A DNA stretch of 64,000 nt. Source: Talinum fruticosum (taxonomy: Eukaryota; Streptophyta; Magnoliopsida; Caryophyllales; Talinaceae). Within the stretch, counting starts at the first letter, position 1, and each line of letters opens with the position of its first letter. The stretch is taken from the NCBI GenBank assembly GCA_021018815.1, contig JAITYX010000129.1, positions 434,001-498,000 of the forward strand, in the 5' to 3' direction. The notes beneath the pieces are model-generated. The model was not told the DNA's origin and did not search any database. It saw only the letters and a list, made by a program, of their open reading frames with translations. Below are positions 63,076 through 64,000 of the stretch, one piece after another. The position numbers were made by a program, and so were the translations under genes.

Positions 63076-64000
63076 TGATGTATAGTGGGGCGGAAGCAAA
63101 AACAAATTGGAAAACCTCAAGAAGTGCAGCAGGGCAGAATAGGGCCTGATTGCGCAGTCTTGGGAGATCGGGTGAAAGGAGGGGTAAAAGTGCTTGGTTT
63201 TGGCTGACATTTGGTGGGGAGGTAGGCAACTGATAAAGGAAGGTTGTGACCAAATTTCGTAATTTTTGGTAAAGGGGAACTCCCTGAACAAATAGCCGAA
63301 GTTGATGTAACCTGCTGGATGAACGAGAATGATACCCTTTGTTTGGTTTTGATGTGGAGGATGGACGGTTTCTTGGATGCGGCTGAAATTTGGAGGAATG
63401 GAAGTAGATGGACTGGAAAGAAGGTGTGTTAAAATTTGGAGAAAAATGGCTAAGTAGTTTGTGAGTTATGGGATGGCAAAGTGAGGGATAGTACCAAGGC
63501 TCGGCTCGGATAGAGCAACACCACCGAGTGAACGAAGGGGCGCTCCTAAGCGATCCGCATACAGCAACACCACCAGGACTTAAGAGACTCAAAGGACACC
63601 ACCGTGAGGCCAAGCATGGATACAGCTTTGAGGATTCAAAAACGAGCAATCCAGCTCAAGAGTGTTAACTCAAATATATTCATCAAAAGGTGTGTTTACA
63701 ATGAGCATGAGAGCTGAATATATAATGCCTCATATTGGCATTGTACATAACCCAAACCAAGCTGAAAAATAATGCAAAATGTTTATCAAAAACTAACAAG
63801 ATTCTTTTCCTCTCCTTCAAGCTACTCTAAGTTCATTTCTAGCCAAGCATTGTCAAATTGGGAACATGTGGCTACGGTGGCTTTTCCCTTTGCCAAGCCA
63901 CTAACAACCTCCTTCCACCTTAGAAAATGCTTCTAGAAGATGTTGCACCAACTATCCTTGATGCCCTTGTTTCGGACTAAGCTTGAGGTAGAGAAATATG
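63076..64000 (-). repeat. NA-D LTR (minus), cut by window edge
   Basis: The plus strand begins TGATGTATAGTGGGGCGG, like the solo LTR at 11050. Expected TSD TATCA (63071-63075). Array 63500-63625: H3 CTCGG / CCGAG. Solo or full element cannot be told. Confidence 0.87.

Overview
The window looks like plant nuclear heterochromatin and consists entirely, as far as I can read it, of nested LTR retrotransposons. I found no host gene, tRNA, rRNA or CRISPR array. Evidence for a plant: primer-binding sites are variants of TGGTATCAGAGC (complement of plant initiator-Met tRNA), target-site duplications (TSDs) are 5 bp, LTRs run TG..CA, and the polyproteins read as plant Ty3/gypsy, chromovirus-like (clade uncertain, no chromodomain seen). 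Every copy of the autonomous families carries stops or frameshifts.

Three LTR groups are present (working names). Gy-1: autonomous type, LTR about 1.05 kb, starts TGATGGGGWGGACACC and ends CACATCA. Gy-2: autonomous type, LTR about 0.94 kb, starts TGATGGAGATTCC and ends ATACATCA. NA: a heterogeneous non-autonomous group, LTR 1.2-1.29 kb, starts TGATGGACATTTCC (NA-A) or TGATGGARAGTG (NA-D) and ends CACTACACATCA; it carries a gag-like ORF and a second ORF of unknown function but no RT, RNase H or integrase.

Layout. 1-578: end of a Gy-1 LTR. 579-10534: Gy-2 copy C1 (minus strand), interrupted by NA-D element D1 (2144-8312, itself holding a solo LTR) and a Gy-1 solo LTR (8336-9354). 10535-17445: Gy-2 LTR remnants plus Gy-2 copy C2 (minus), interrupted by two NA solo LTRs. 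17446-28076: element G, an NA-D element joined to Gy-1 pol, interrupted by the young complete NA element A1 (22195-27241). 28077-44447: Gy-2 copy C3 (plus), holding the complete Gy-1 element B1 (28641-41157), which holds an NA solo LTR and the very young NA element A2 (34770-39450). 44448-52013: Gy-2 copies C4 and C5 with two NA solo LTRs. 52014-62326: recombinant Gy-1 copy B2 with three NA solo LTRs, one inside another. 62327-64000: Gy-1 pol fragment and a truncated NA LTR.

The most notable signal is an ordered array of covarying hairpins about 100-113 bp downstream of the TATA-like box in the LTRs of all three groups: H1 with loop around TTGGCAT, the word GAGTCC, H2 with loop TGGTGTTTCTGTAT, the word GGTGCC, then H3 with a loop like H2. 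Stems differ between copies but stay paired, while loops and linkers stay fixed. The array should lie in the RNA leader of both autonomous and pol-less elements, so a shared packaging, dimerisation or translation signal is a reasonable hypothesis. Other notable points: polyprotein reading frames that run across the polypurine tract into the 3' LTR, a conserved +1 overlap between gag and ORF2 in NA elements, and a repeated Cys-rich module (LCVYAK) in ORF2.
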